Part shown: positions 1 through 7,644 of the stretch, piece after piece
Numbering within the stretch: the first letter of the stretch is position 1
Layout of the letters: each line of letters starts with the position of its first letter
NCBI GenBank assembly: GCA_965261165.1
Contig: OZ253445.1
Location: 1,736,001-1,800,000 of the forward strand
Length of the DNA: 64,000 nt
Direction of reading: 5' to 3'
Source of the DNA: SMWN01 sp965261165
GTDB lineage: Bacteria > Pseudomonadota > Gammaproteobacteria > Eutrophobiales > Eutrophobiaceae
Position numbers and translations under genes: made by a program
The notes under the pieces: generated by a model
What the model was told of the DNA's origin: nothing
What the model saw: only the letters and a program-made list of their open reading frames with translations
The model's database searches: none

Positions 1-1
1 A

Positions 2-82
2 GATGAGTTCCGTTATCGGTATAACAACAAGAGAGAATTCTAATGCCTTTGAACAGACCATTAGCCTTGGCCTGGAGGTGTA
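2..82 (+). pseudogene. Possible transposase C-terminal remnant
   Basis: The first bases read DEFRYRYNNKREF, then after a one-base shift NAFEQTISLGLEV and a stop. The EFxYRYNN pattern resembles the C-terminus of ISXO2/IS1595-type transposases. The left part lies outside the window and the frame is broken. The assignment rests on a short motif only. Confidence 0.3.
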
Positions 83-85
83 GGC

Positions 86-160
86 ATGAGTAATAGAACA
101 TTGAAAGCTATTGCTGGCACACCAGATCATCCATTAATCATAGGCAATATTGAGATGCCT
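86..160 (+). pseudogene. 5' fragment of a P63C-domain phage-type gene
   Basis: An ATG after a good ribosome site (GGAGGTG) opens a frame beginning MSNRTLKAIAGTPDHPLI and reaching IEMPCYV. This resembles the N-terminus of P63C-domain proteins of phage and mobile elements (typically a G(S/T)PDxPLxIGxIEIPCYV pattern). The frame then runs into a copy of the immunity gene found at 24256-24591. The switch lies inside a 10-base stretch (TTGTTATGTG) that both partners could share, which suggests a microhomology-mediated join. Only about 25 codons remain, so the gene is dead. Confidence 0.5.
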
Positions 161-161
161 T

Positions 162-333
162 GTTATGTGCGTTCCTTGCGGGCTTGATTGTTCCACTGGC
201 AGCTCCAAGTAGTACCTTTGCAAACTGGATTGGCAAAGATTATATGCTGATGGTCTATTGGGTATGGTGCGCTTTCGCCTCTGTCCCCGTGGCGGTCATC
301 TTAACCTTGTGTGGAACACCTATCGAAAGATAA
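162..333 (+). pseudogene. Truncated copy of the cassette 12 membrane immunity gene
   Basis: The segment matches the last ~57 codons and stop of the three-helix membrane protein at 24256-24591, essentially base for base. The downstream flank is shared for about 65 more bases. The start codon and first transmembrane helix are missing, so it is unlikely to protect the cell. It is the left-hand relic of a duplication of the cassette 12 region. Confidence 0.8.
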
Positions 334-355
334 TTAAAACCCGTTACCGACTCGA

Positions 356-441
356 CTAACTTAACACGCCATCCAGCATCTCCATTACCACCTTCTGTTT
401 CGTCTTGGGTAATCGACTGAGACGTTCAATCTGTCGTTGTC
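356..441 (-). pseudogene. C-terminal remnant of an XRE-type regulator
   Basis: The reverse strand reads RQIERLSRLPKTKQKVVMEM followed by LDGVLS and a stop. The LPxxxQxxVxxMLDxVL pattern is typical of the C-terminus of XRE-family repressors. A shorter version of the same tail lies at about 24600-24650 behind the intact cassette 12 immunity gene, so both belong to the duplicated block. No helix-turn-helix part is present. Confidence 0.5.
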
Positions 442-442
442 A

Positions 443-545
443 CTAGAGGCGTGCGAAGCATCCATGTTGTGCAGCGGTGTTGATATAATCAACATCTGTT
501 TGATTCTTAGGATTTTGAAAGGGCAGCGATTAGGGGCGCAGTGAA
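443..545 (+). repeat. Junction repeat J, copy 1
   Basis: A segment of about 100 bp running from CTAGAGGCGTGCGAA to the point where rhs core begins (gtcatctg). It contains the palindrome GTTGATATAATCAAC and then bases matching the 3' end of the XRE gene at 22151-22402 (from aacatctgtttgattc onward). Related copies lie at about 3597, 23509, 26424 (reverse) and 33479 (reverse). All sit at a breakpoint next to a cassette or duplicated block. Confidence 0.75.
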
Positions 546-719
546 GTCATCTGACGCTGGGAAGGTGAGGCGTTTGGGAATACCCCAGCATCAGGCAGTG
601 TCAGTGTCAACCTTCGCTTTCCTGGACAATACTATGATGCGGAGACTAATCTGCATTACAACCACTTTAGATATTATGATCCTGAGTTAGGCAGGTATAT
701 TACCAGTGATCCTATTGGG

Positions 720-1148
720 TTGAGTGGTGGGATGAATACCTATGGGTATGTCTTACAGAATCCTGTTATGTATTATGATCCATTTGGGTTAATTCAAATA
801 AAACCAGGTGCCAATACTTCAAATATAAACCCAATGATAACCTATGCATATCCAATCATAGATAAAGCGGTTCAAGATAACTCAAAACATCTTGAGGCAG
901 TAATAACATCTGGAAATGACAGTAAACATAAGAAAAATTCTAAACATTATTCTAATGATGCAATTGATATACGTGGGAACAATGTTTCAGATCAGAAAAT
1001 GAATGATATAGCAAAGGATATACAGAAAAAATTAGGCCCAGATTATGATGTAATACCAGAATTTTACCCAAAAGATCCAGCTAATGATCATATACATATT
1101 GAATTCGATCCTAAACCAAGTCATAAGGGATCATTAGAATGTCGATAA
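720..1148 (+). CDS. Cassette 1: orphan Rhs tip, M15-like peptidase toxin
   Basis: The end of the rhs core (in frame from about 555, after a TGA where other copies have TGG) runs through GGMNTYGYV and DPFGL into a ~110-residue tip. The tip has SKHYSNDAIDIRG followed ~45 residues later by NDHIHIEF. This is the SxHxxxxAxDI and HxH zinc-ligand pattern of M15/VanY-type D,D-peptidases, so cleavage of peptidoglycan stem peptides in the periplasm is the likely activity (inference). There is no strong start: a TTG at 720 or ATG at 732 are the only in-frame options, so this looks like a stored cassette rather than an expressed gene. The immunity gene overlaps its stop by 10 bases. Confidence 0.75.
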   Translation: MSGGMNTYGYVLQNPVMYYDPFGLIQIKPGANTSNINPMITYAYPIIDKAVQDNSKHLEAVITSGNDSKHKKNSKHYSNDAIDIRGNNVSDQKMNDIAKDIQKKLGPDYDVIPEFYPKDPANDHIHIEFDPKPSHKGSLECR

Positions 1149-1690
1149 TTAAATTGAGGTGGCTTAAATCTGATTATGTAAAATTAGGTGTTATAGTTTT
1201 TATGCTAATTCCTATTTTAAATGTTAATGCTGGTGGCGATGTACTAGATAACTGGCGTTATCCAAATGAAGAAGATTATTATTATGACTGGTTTGATTAT
1301 AAAAATATGGAAGAAAAACCATTTTATGTAGAGGCAGATTTTAATGATGACGGATTGAAAGACAAGGCGTGTTTTTTATTTTCTTTGGATGAAGATAAAT
1401 GGGGGCTTTTTGTATTTCTTTCTAAGGGAATAAATGGTATTGATATTATAAAGCTAGATGAGAACAAAAACATTGAAATCCCCCCTCAAAGGATGGGGAT
1501 TAATATTGTGCCAGCTGGAATTTACAAAACAGCTTGTGCGAAAGGATATCATGAGTGTGATTCTAATGAAGCTTTTGTCTTAGATGTAAAATCACCAATG
1601 TTAAACTACTTCACTTTTGAAAGTGCAAACTCTTATTTTTATTGGAATTTTGAGACAGAACGTTTTAATCAAGTATGGATAAGTGACTAA
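1139..1690 (+). CDS. Cassette 1 immunity protein, predicted periplasmic
   Basis: 183 residues with a basic N-terminus and one hydrophobic segment (about 15-31, ending NVNAG), consistent with a cleaved signal peptide. The mature part is acidic and aromatic-rich (NEEDYYYDWFDY) with a DFNDDGLKDKAC motif of the kind found in FG-GAP-like or calcium-binding loops. I recognise no family. Its place directly behind, and overlapping, an M15-like toxin tip makes it the likely cognate immunity protein, acting in the periplasm where the toxin would work. Confidence 0.7.
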   Translation: MSIIKLRWLKSDYVKLGVIVFMLIPILNVNAGGDVLDNWRYPNEEDYYYDWFDYKNMEEKPFYVEADFNDDGLKDKACFLFSLDEDKWGLFVFLSKGINGIDIIKLDENKNIEIPPQRMGINIVPAGIYKTACAKGYHECDSNEAFVLDVKSPMLNYFTFESANSYFYWNFETERFNQVWISD

Positions 1691-1795
1691 GAGACAGACC
1701 ACGACTAATTGATTGTCACCGAAAAAGGTGACAGAATTATTTAATTGAAAAGGAGTTTAGAACATGACCAGGAAACATAACTAGGAAAGTATTCT
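1691..1795 (+). repeat. Leader repeat L, copy 1 (hairpin plus mini-ORF)
   Basis: A perfect hairpin TGTCACC-GAAAAA-GGTGACA (1714-1733) is followed by AAAAGGAG, then ATG ACC AGG AAA CAT AAC TAG (1764-1784, peptide MTRKHN). Eleven bases later comes the TTG that opens the rhs core. The same block, sometimes truncated in the hairpin, precedes cassettes 4, 9, 13 and 15. Distances are identical in all five (mini-ORF start to TTG 32 bases). Confidence 0.8.
1764..1784 (+). CDS. Six-codon leader ORF, MTRKHN
   Basis: Strong Shine-Dalgarno AAGGAG seven bases before ATG, then six codons and TAG. The mini-ORF is in a different frame from the TTG-started rhs ORF downstream, and the TAG is part of a second ribosome-site-like stretch (TAGGAAAG) before that TTG. 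It could be a translated leader allowing coupled re-initiation, or the vestige of a lost gene start. Five sequence-identical copies argue against chance but may simply reflect recent duplication. Confidence 0.45.
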   Translation: MTRKHN

Positions 1796-2803
1796 TTGGT
1801 TTTAAATAGCAACATAAGCAACGGTAGCTTTACCGAAAGCCAAGGCACCCGCTGCAAGATGAGTTATCTCTATAACGATAGCGGACAGAGAACCAGAAAG
1901 ACTGTCTATCAAGGTGATGGCATCAGCATAGACAGTATTACCATCTATCACTATGACCAACGGGGTTATCTCATCACCGAGACCACCGAGACCGGTGCCT
2001 TGATCAAAGATTACATCTGGCAACAAGGCCTGCATCCAGTGGCACAGATCGATGCCAGCATGCCTGTACAGGCAGGGATGCCCTCAGAAGGCATCATCTA
2101 CCTCCACACCGACCATTTGCTGACCAACCGACTCGCCACCGATGCAACACGTAAGGTCATCTGGCGCTGGGAAGGTGAGGCGTTTGGGAATACCCCAGCA
2201 TCAGGCAGTGTCAGTGTCAACCTTCGCTTTCCTGGACAATACTATGATGCGGAGACTAATCTGCATTACAACCACTTTAGATATTATGATCCTGAGCTAG
2301 GCAGGTATATTACCAGTGATCCTATTGGGTTGAGAGGTGGGATGAATACTTATGGGTATGTAGAACAAAATCCGATAGTGAGCATTGATCCTTATGGATT
2401 AACTGAAGTTCTTTATAAGGATAGGGGTGGGTTCACATCGTTATCAATTATAGATAGTGGTGGTCACACAGTAACTTTCCCTGCTGCAAACAATTCACAG
2501 AAATCAAGTGAGGGTCCATTTCCTCAGAACATTTTTCCGTTTTCTTGGTGGAACCCTCATAGAGGACTTGGTCCAGATAGTAGCTATGGTTCGAATGGTA
2601 ATTTTATATTTGATGTACCAAATAGAGATGGTATGGGCGTGCATTCAGGGCGTGCTGGAGAATGTGACGATGTTGGCAAATGTGGTGTAGAACATGCAAC
2701 GCGTGGTTGTATAAGAACTACTGATATTGCTACAGAATTACTGAAACAACTTCATAATGGTGGAGATCATATAACTAAAATTAAGGTAGAGAACGATAGA
2801 TAG
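1796..2803 (+). CDS. Cassette 2: orphan Rhs with L,D-transpeptidase-like tip
   Basis: TTG start with its own weak ribosome site (TAGGAAAG). It has a shortened YD core (NISNGSF... YLYNDSGQRT, lacking 621 in-frame bases present in cassettes 7 and 15) and the conserved RYYDPELGRYITSDPIGL block, then DPYGL and a ~135-residue tip. The tip ends with MGVHSGRAG...EHATRGCIRTTD. The H followed by (S/T)xGC(I/V)R(T/S) pattern is that of YkuD-type L,D-transpeptidases, the fold of the Tlde1 class of interbacterial toxins. Expected activity is on peptidoglycan stem peptides in the periplasm (inference). The same tip and immunity gene occur inverted at 33763-35998. Confidence 0.75.
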   Translation: MVLNSNISNGSFTESQGTRCKMSYLYNDSGQRTRKTVYQGDGISIDSITIYHYDQRGYLITETTETGALIKDYIWQQGLHPVAQIDASMPVQAGMPSEGIIYLHTDHLLTNRLATDATRKVIWRWEGEAFGNTPASGSVSVNLRFPGQYYDAETNLHYNHFRYYDPELGRYITSDPIGLRGGMNTYGYVEQNPIVSIDPYGLTEVLYKDRGGFTSLSIIDSGGHTVTFPAANNSQKSSEGPFPQNIFPFSWWNPHRGLGPDSSYGSNGNFIFDVPNRDGMGVHSGRAGECDDVGKCGVEHATRGCIRTTDIATELLKQLHNGGDHITKIKVENDR

Positions 2804-2810
2804 GTGATAA

Positions 2811-3407
2811 ATGAATTTTCTAAAAGATATTGCAGATATATTTCTGATAATTATTATTTTGTTTTTTAGCCATCATATAGTTTCATATGCTGCCACCGAA
2901 CAATGCCCAACCGAGTTAGGAAAAGAAGCTTCTAAAAACTCGGATGCTATAGACAGTTGGGGAGTATATTATGAATCTTATCAGAAATATAAAGTCTGTG
3001 ATGATGGCGAGATTGGAACCAATTTTTCTATTTCTCTTAGGGATTTATTCATTAAATATTGGGAGAAGACTTCAGAGCTTTCAAAATTATTAAAGGAAAA
3101 GGAAGATGATGATTTTGAAAAGTTTGTTTTAGAACACTTGGATCTCGTTATATCCGCACGTGAATTAGATACAATTTATAATAATGCCAAGAACCATTGT
3201 TCTCCAAATAATCATGAAATATGTCAAGAAATAATCGAAAGACTCTATGATATTGAGGTCGAGGCATTGTTGATTAAAGCCGAGGAATTGTTGCCACCAT
3301 GTGCAGACATGAGTGTACAGCGCTTGGACACATGTACCATTAAAATAAGCTGTGCGAGCGCGAACAACGAGCCACTGCTAGGGTTTTTTGCTTCACGATG
3401 CCAGTAA
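2811..3407 (+). CDS. Cassette 2 immunity protein, predicted periplasmic
   Basis: 198 residues. The N-terminus (DIADIFLIIIILFFSHHIVS) is a signal peptide or anchor, probably cleaved near YAATEQ. The rest is helical and acidic with several cysteines (CPTE, VCDDGE, NHCSPNNHEIC, CADM, CTIKISC), suggesting disulfides and a periplasmic location. It begins seven bases after the toxin stop. An identical-looking complete copy follows cassette 15 and a 5'-truncated copy lies at 26711-27140. No family recognised; the role follows from position. Confidence 0.75.
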   Translation: MNFLKDIADIFLIIIILFFSHHIVSYAATEQCPTELGKEASKNSDAIDSWGVYYESYQKYKVCDDGEIGTNFSISLRDLFIKYWEKTSELSKLLKEKEDDDFEKFVLEHLDLVISARELDTIYNNAKNHCSPNNHEICQEIIERLYDIEVEALLIKAEELLPPCADMSVQRLDTCTIKISCASANNEPLLGFFASRCQ

Positions 3408-3596
3408 TGTTTGCGATTAGCGGAGCCAAGCAGCTCTATTTACACTGGCATTTGATTTAGTCGGCTGTGTAATCAAAACTAAAAGAGCCGGAGCAACAAA
3501 ACAATCAGGGCCTCCCGTCCGACTGACCGATAGATAATTCTTGAGATAAATGGCTCAATTTCTAAACAAATTCATCTGCCGTTGATGAATTCCTGA
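3408..3596 (+). repeat. Duplicated flank F, copy 1
   Basis: Non-coding block behind the cassette 2 immunity gene, ending at junction repeat J. It contains a small inverted repeat (TTCATC-7-GATGAA). The same block lies inverted at about 26521-26710 and 33576-33762, and a partial copy at about 28925-29010 forms the truncated 3' end of the Sel1 gene at 28994. It marks the edge of the duplicated cassette unit. Confidence 0.75.
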
Positions 3597-3692
3597 CTAG
3601 AGGCGTGCGAAACATGGTTGTGTAGCGGTGTTGATATAATCAACATCTGTTTGATTCTTAGGATTTTGAAAGGGCAGCGATTAGGGGTGCAG
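3597..3692 (+). repeat. Junction repeat J, copy 2
   Basis: Same layout as copy 1: CTAGAGGCGTGCGAAACATG, palindrome GTTGATATAATCAAC, the XRE-gene 3' end ending gtgcagtaa, then an immediate switch to rhs core at ggtcatctgg. In the core reading frame a TAG lies just upstream, so cassette 3 cannot be translated from this side. Confidence 0.75.
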
Positions 3693-3882
3693 TAAGGTCA
3701 TCTGGCGCTGGGAAGGTGAGGCGTTTGGGAATACCCCAGCATCAGGCAGTGTCAGTGTCAACCTTCGCTTTCCTGGACAATACTATGATGCGGAGACTAA
3801 TCTGCATTACAACCACTTTAGATATTATGATCCTGAGTTAGGCAGGTATATTACCAGTGATCCTATTGGTATTATTGGTGGG

Positions 3883-4248
3883 ATGAATACCTATGGGTAT
3901 GTATATCAGAATCCAATTCGTTATACAGACAGGTTTGGTTTGCATCACGATGGGCAAGGCTGTGTTGATGGTGCAGGAAACCGTGTGCCATGCCCAAGAG
4001 ATATTTGTGCGACAGCAGAATGTGCCGCAGATATCCTTCCAGCTCCGAATCCGCCTTCACCTGAGGCTAAATGTAATTTTGTATGTAATGCAAAACCACA
4101 AATTGTTTGTACTGGTATTGGTATTGGCGTAAGTGCGGCGACCACTCCACTCGGTGGGGTAATAGCAGGAGTTGGCTGTGTTGTTGTGAAAGCATCTGTA
4201 TGTGCATATATTTGTGACGATGATGATGAAAAACAGTGCAAAGAATAA
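3883..4248 (+). CDS. Cassette 3: orphan Rhs tip, hydrophobic, unknown
   Basis: Rhs core resumes at about 3693 without a start codon; the first ATG is in GGMNTYGYV. After DRFGL comes a ~105-residue tip rich in cysteine (ICATAECAAD, CNFVCNAK, CAYICDDDD) with a glycine/alanine/valine-rich hydrophobic stretch (GIGIGVSAATTPLGGVIAGV) that could insert into a membrane. The family is not recognised. The partner gene behind it is also a membrane protein, compatible with a membrane-active toxin. Confidence 0.6.
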   Translation: MNTYGYVYQNPIRYTDRFGLHHDGQGCVDGAGNRVPCPRDICATAECAADILPAPNPPSPEAKCNFVCNAKPQIVCTGIGIGVSAATTPLGGVIAGVGCVVVKASVCAYICDDDDEKQCKE

Positions 4249-4263
4249 TGAGTAGGTTATTTG

Positions 4264-4533
4264 ATGCGCTGTCCTGAATGCAGGAAAAATATTAGTCTGT
4301 TAATGGCTAAGTCAAGTGGATTCTCCTGTGATGAATGTGGTGCTAGCTTAGTTGTTCTCGGTGAAATTCCATTCCATATTTTTGCTACAGTACTTTTTAT
4401 TATCGAGGTGATGTTTTTATTCTCTTTGGATATGAAAATATGGGTTTCTGTTATCATTATTAGTCTCCTCGCAATATTTAATTATTATTTAAGTTATCGC
4501 TTATTTTTGAGAGCAGCAGTTAAGAAAACATAA
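4264..4533 (+). CDS. Cassette 3 immunity candidate, zinc-ribbon membrane protein
   Basis: About 89 residues from ATG (a TTG one codon upstream is the alternative). The N-terminus has CPEC...CDEC, a zinc-ribbon arrangement with two CxxC pairs about 18 residues apart. Two hydrophobic helices follow (about 37-57 and 60-80). It sits 15 bases behind the cassette 3 tip. As an immunity protein it would act in the inner membrane; this is inferred from position and topology only. Confidence 0.55.
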   Translation: MRCPECRKNISLLMAKSSGFSCDECGASLVVLGEIPFHIFATVLFIIEVMFLFSLDMKIWVSVIIISLLAIFNYYLSYRLFLRAAVKKT

Positions 4534-4604
4534 AAGGTGACAGAATTATTTAATTGAAAAGGAGTTTAGAACATGACCAGGAAACATAACTAGGAAAGTA
4601 TTCT
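4534..4604 (+). repeat. Leader repeat L, copy 2 (hairpin half lost)
   Basis: The block joins the cassette 3 immunity stop directly at AAAAGGTGACAG, so the left arm of the hairpin is missing. The ribosome site and the mini-ORF MTRKHN (4573-4593) are intact, and the TTG start of cassette 4 follows at the standard distance. Confidence 0.75.
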
Positions 4605-5606
4605 TTGGTTTTAAATAGCAACATAAGCAACGGTAGCTTTACCGAAAGCCAAGGCACCCGCTACAAGATGGGTTATCTCTATAACGATAGCGGACAGAGA
4701 ACCAGAAAGACTGTCTATCAAGGTGATGGCATCAGCATAGACAGTATTACCATCTATCACTATGACCAACAGGGTTATCTCATCACCGAGACCACCGAGA
4801 CCGGTGCCTTGATCAAAGATTACATCTGGCAACAAGGCCTGCATCCAGTGGCACAGATCGATGCCAGCATGCCTGCACAGGCAGGGATGCCCTCAGAAGG
4901 CATCATCTACCTCCACACCGACCATTTGCTGACCAACCGACTCGCCACCGATGCAACACGTGAAGTCATCTGGCGCTGGGAAGGTGAGGCGTTTGGGAAT
5001 ACCCCAGCATCAGGCAGTGTCAGTGTCAACCTTCGCTTTCCTGGACAATACTATGATGCGGAGACTAATCTGCATTACAACCACTTTAGATATTATGATC
5101 CTGAGTTAGGCAGGTATATTACCAGTGATCCTATTGGTATTATTGGTGGGATGAATACCTATGGGTATGTATATCAGAATCCAATTATTGGAGTTGATAT
5201 AAATGGATTAACCGTTAGCTGTTCTTACGATCAAGCTAGTGGTCAGTTAATCTGTACCAACGATAGTACAGGCAATCAGGATGTAAATGAGCAGTGTTAC
5301 TCTGGTGCACCAGGAGCAACAAACGATCCTTTACAACAAAATGTTCCTAATGTAGGGCCTATCCCGCGTGGAGATTATGATATTGGAACTGGTGTTGATA
5401 ATCCTAAAACGGGTTTGCAGTCATTACCGTTGACGCCTACACCAAGTAATAATCAATTCCCATCAACACGTGATCCAAATTCATTTTTAATGCATGGAGA
5501 TAATGGAAAGAATAATCAATCGGCTTCTGAAGGATGCATAATATGTTCGCCTAATACAAGGAATGCAATTGACGCTGCTGGCGGTGGTACCTTGACGGTT
5601 CAGTAG
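4605..5606 (+). CDS. Cassette 4: orphan Rhs with Tlde1-like (DUF2778) tip
   Basis: TTG start, short YD core with the same 621-base in-frame deletion as cassette 2, then the SDPIGIIGGMNTYGYV block. The ~130-residue tip contains GPIPRGDYDIG, then SFLMHGDN and ASEGCIICS. The GPIPxGxYxIG ... HGD(N/S) ... SxGCI pattern is the DUF2778/Tlde1 L,D-transpeptidase-like toxin signature; His and Cys would be the catalytic pair acting on peptidoglycan. Immunity gene follows two bases after the stop. The cassette 8 tip is a diverged relative. Confidence 0.8.
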   Translation: MVLNSNISNGSFTESQGTRYKMGYLYNDSGQRTRKTVYQGDGISIDSITIYHYDQQGYLITETTETGALIKDYIWQQGLHPVAQIDASMPAQAGMPSEGIIYLHTDHLLTNRLATDATREVIWRWEGEAFGNTPASGSVSVNLRFPGQYYDAETNLHYNHFRYYDPELGRYITSDPIGIIGGMNTYGYVYQNPIIGVDINGLTVSCSYDQASGQLICTNDSTGNQDVNEQCYSGAPGATNDPLQQNVPNVGPIPRGDYDIGTGVDNPKTGLQSLPLTPTPSNNQFPSTRDPNSFLMHGDNGKNNQSASEGCIICSPNTRNAIDAAGGGTLTVQ

Positions 5607-5608
5607 CT

Positions 5609-6274
5609 ATGGAAATTAATTTCATACGTAAGAATATAAGGAAAACATTAAGTTTCATTATGTGTTTTTTAATTTCATGCGCAAGTGTTGCAGATGTTCC
5701 ATTTGCTTTACCTGAACTAGGTGAACTAGGATGGGATTCAAGATACGATAATAAAACTATTGATAAGAGCTATTTAAGAATAGCAAATATAATAATAGGC
5801 ACATCAACATTTGATGAAGTGATTGCTATTTTTGGTGAGTCGATGTTTTATAGACCAAATAGGAAGAACTATTCTCCAAAACTGATTTGCTATAGATCAG
5901 AAGAAGATGATACCAGTGTAATATTTCAGTCTGGCCCTTTAGGTGGGTGGAGTACCATCACCGCTATATGGATTGGGAAAGCTGACTTTACTGATCCAAA
6001 GAGATGTGCAAAGTCTAATTTAATTGATCGCAAGACGATGAAAGTCAATGAATTATCGCTAGATTTAGAAGTTTCTAACATTAAATATTTTTTTGGTAAA
6101 CCCTCGTTTGAGAACTCTTCTTTTTACGCTTACAGATATGATGACAAAAAAATGCTAGATGATCATAGAGTTTATGATGTGAGGTCTGGGTTTGAATTTA
6201 GTTTAGATCAATGTCAATTAAATGATCAATGTCAATTAAATTGGTTTAGAATTTATCTCTTACTATCACATTGA
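5609..6274 (+). CDS. Cassette 4 immunity lipoprotein (Tldi1-like role)
   Basis: 221 residues. Basic N-region (RKNIRK), hydrophobic core and LISC lipobox suggest an outer- or inner-membrane lipoprotein facing the periplasm. A motif IGTSTFDEVIAIFGES is similar to LGENTLFDVHDIYG in the cassette 8 immunity protein, and both partner with Tlde1-like tips, so the two are probably diverged relatives. Near the C-terminus an 18-base tandem duplication repeats DQCQLN. The role as immunity protein is inferred from position and localisation. Confidence 0.7.
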   Translation: MEINFIRKNIRKTLSFIMCFLISCASVADVPFALPELGELGWDSRYDNKTIDKSYLRIANIIIGTSTFDEVIAIFGESMFYRPNRKNYSPKLICYRSEEDDTSVIFQSGPLGGWSTITAIWIGKADFTDPKRCAKSNLIDRKTMKVNELSLDLEVSNIKYFFGKPSFENSSFYAYRYDDKKMLDDHRVYDVRSGFEFSLDQCQLNDQCQLNWFRIYLLLSH

Positions 6275-6561
6275 GGTCAAAACAACGGGGTCAGGTAGTA
6301 CGCCGTTACTAGCAAGCTATCTAGCGGATTAAGGTCCCGTCCGGGGAATTGCGCATTCACCCCGGTAGTACAGCGGAGCAGTGCCTGAGTAATTGAGTAC
6401 TGTCAGTTCCGCGAAGACACCAAGAGTAGAATAAACTGGTCAAGTCTATTGATAATAGTATTCTTAGCCGAGTATGAATCTGTCTTATCGTTTCATGTAA
6501 GTATAGGCAATACCCTAATTGCATTAGCTTTTTAAATAGTGGGGTCACCACCACCACAGAC
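6275..6561 (+). other. Intergenic junk between cassettes 4 and 5
   Basis: No gene is apparent. There are two short look-alike stretches (gggtcaggtagtacgcc and cccggtagtacagcgg). The last ~40 bases match the segment of the complete rhs gene around its carboxypeptidase-regulatory-like domain (agctttttaaatagtggggtcacc), marking where the deletion product forming cassette 5 begins. Confidence 0.5.
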
Positions 6562-7242
6562 GTGAATGGTTTCTTTACTTTGAGCGGCTTGCCTGTCGAT
6601 GCGGCACGTAAGGTCATCTGGCGCTGGGAAGGTGAGGCGTTTGGGAATACCCCAGCATCAGGCAGTGTCAGTGTCAACCTTCGCTTTCCTGGACAATACT
6701 ATGATGCGGAGACTAATCTGCATTACAACCACTTTAGATATTATGATCCTGAGCTAGGCAGGTATATTACCAGTGATCCGATAGGGTTGAGAGGTGGGAT
6801 GAATACCTATGGGTATGTAGAACAAAATCCAATTATGTATTATGATCCCGATGGATTAGTAGCCTTAAACTCGGCTACTGGTGCAGGTACTGGCCTGTTA
6901 GTTTGTGGTCCAGCTTGTGCAGCTGTTGGTGGCATTCTTGGCGGTATAGCTCTGTACTATGCAGGTGAAGCAATAGTTGATGCTATTGATGATAGTGCAG
7001 AAGCTATACCAGATTTTCCTTCTGACTACGGTGAAGATGAATGTGGGAAGTGGGAATGTACTGGTTATGGGCAGTATGAACTTATTGGGGCAAATAAAAC
7101 TGTTGTTCGTGGTGGTTACTTTGTAGTTTATGGAAAAACGGAACCCATTGCAGCTCTCAATTGGAAGAAAAAAGTACAAGCTGCTGCACCAAGAGGGTAT
7201 ACCGCAAGGCATATAAGGCCAAGATGTAAAAAGGTTCAATAA
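6562..7242 (+). CDS. Cassette 5: chimeric orphan Rhs, unknown tip
   Basis: GTG start. The first 15 residues (VNGFFTLSGLPVDAA) come from the regulatory-like domain around residue 1050 of the complete Rhs protein, joined in frame to the core at RKVIWRWEGEAF. The join sits where both parents read cgatgc..cac, so it looks like an internal deletion at microhomology. After DPDGL the tip starts with a hydrophobic pretoxin (AGTGLLVCGPACAAVGGILG) shared almost exactly with cassette 11, then an unrelated basic end (NWKKKV...YTARHIRPRCKK). The toxin activity is not recognised. A DUF4279-like gene follows. Confidence 0.65.
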   Translation: MNGFFTLSGLPVDAARKVIWRWEGEAFGNTPASGSVSVNLRFPGQYYDAETNLHYNHFRYYDPELGRYITSDPIGLRGGMNTYGYVEQNPIMYYDPDGLVALNSATGAGTGLLVCGPACAAVGGILGGIALYYAGEAIVDAIDDSAEAIPDFPSDYGEDECGKWECTGYGQYELIGANKTVVRGGYFVVYGKTEPIAALNWKKKVQAAAPRGYTARHIRPRCKKVQ

Positions 7243-7245
7243 TTT

Positions 7246-7629
7246 ATGAATGCAGCTAGATACTTAAATGTAGATTGTGTATTGCGTTCAGAAAAGAGCT
7301 TGCCCAAGTTACTATCCTCATTAAAAGATGATGTCTTTATATTGTGGGATGAACCTTTGAATGGTGGCAGCTTTATTGGATTTGAAACTAATCTTGTAGA
7401 TACAAGTGGACCAGAAGAAGATATTACAGAGTTCTTGAGATTGTTTGATTCTCCCTCTTTACTAGAAGCTTTAAGTAAATGTCAGGAAAAGACTTTTGAT
7501 ATTGGCTTTGAAAGTGGTGATTCAGGTGATCTTGTAGATGTAATTATTAGTTCTGATATTGTGAATAAGATTTCTGAGTTAGGCTTCTCAATTAAGATTC
7601 GAATATATCCTGTTCCACCCAAAACGTAG
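7246..7629 (+). CDS. Cassette 5 immunity candidate, DUF4279-like
   Basis: 127 residues, no signal peptide or membrane helix, so cytoplasmic. The C-terminal half (FDIGFESGD..., ISSDIVNKISELGFSIKIRIYP) follows the DUF4279 layout of a DIG strand, then a helix with the polar end leading to xIxIYP. It starts three bases after the tip stop. DUF4279 proteins also follow cassettes 9 and 11 with different tips, so the family here acts as a repeated immunity scaffold. A cytoplasmic immunity protein implies that the tip acts inside the target cell. Confidence 0.6.
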   Translation: MNAARYLNVDCVLRSEKSLPKLLSSLKDDVFILWDEPLNGGSFIGFETNLVDTSGPEEDITEFLRLFDSPSLLEALSKCQEKTFDIGFESGDSGDLVDVIISSDIVNKISELGFSIKIRIYPVPPKT

Positions 7630-7644
7630 CATTGAAACAATCAG

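Noticed and set aside
1714..1733. Hairpin TGTCACC-GAAAAA-GGTGACA as a transcription terminator
   Set aside because: It is not followed by a T-run and sits just upstream of a ribosome site and mini-ORF; two of five copies lack half of it. Kept only as part of the leader repeat.
1802..2035. Repeated antisense ORFs of 60-93 codons (e.g. MQALLPDVIFDQGTGLGGLG) at every rhs core copy
   Set aside because: They are opposite- or alternative-frame shadows of the conserved YD-repeat core; they recur only because the core recurs.
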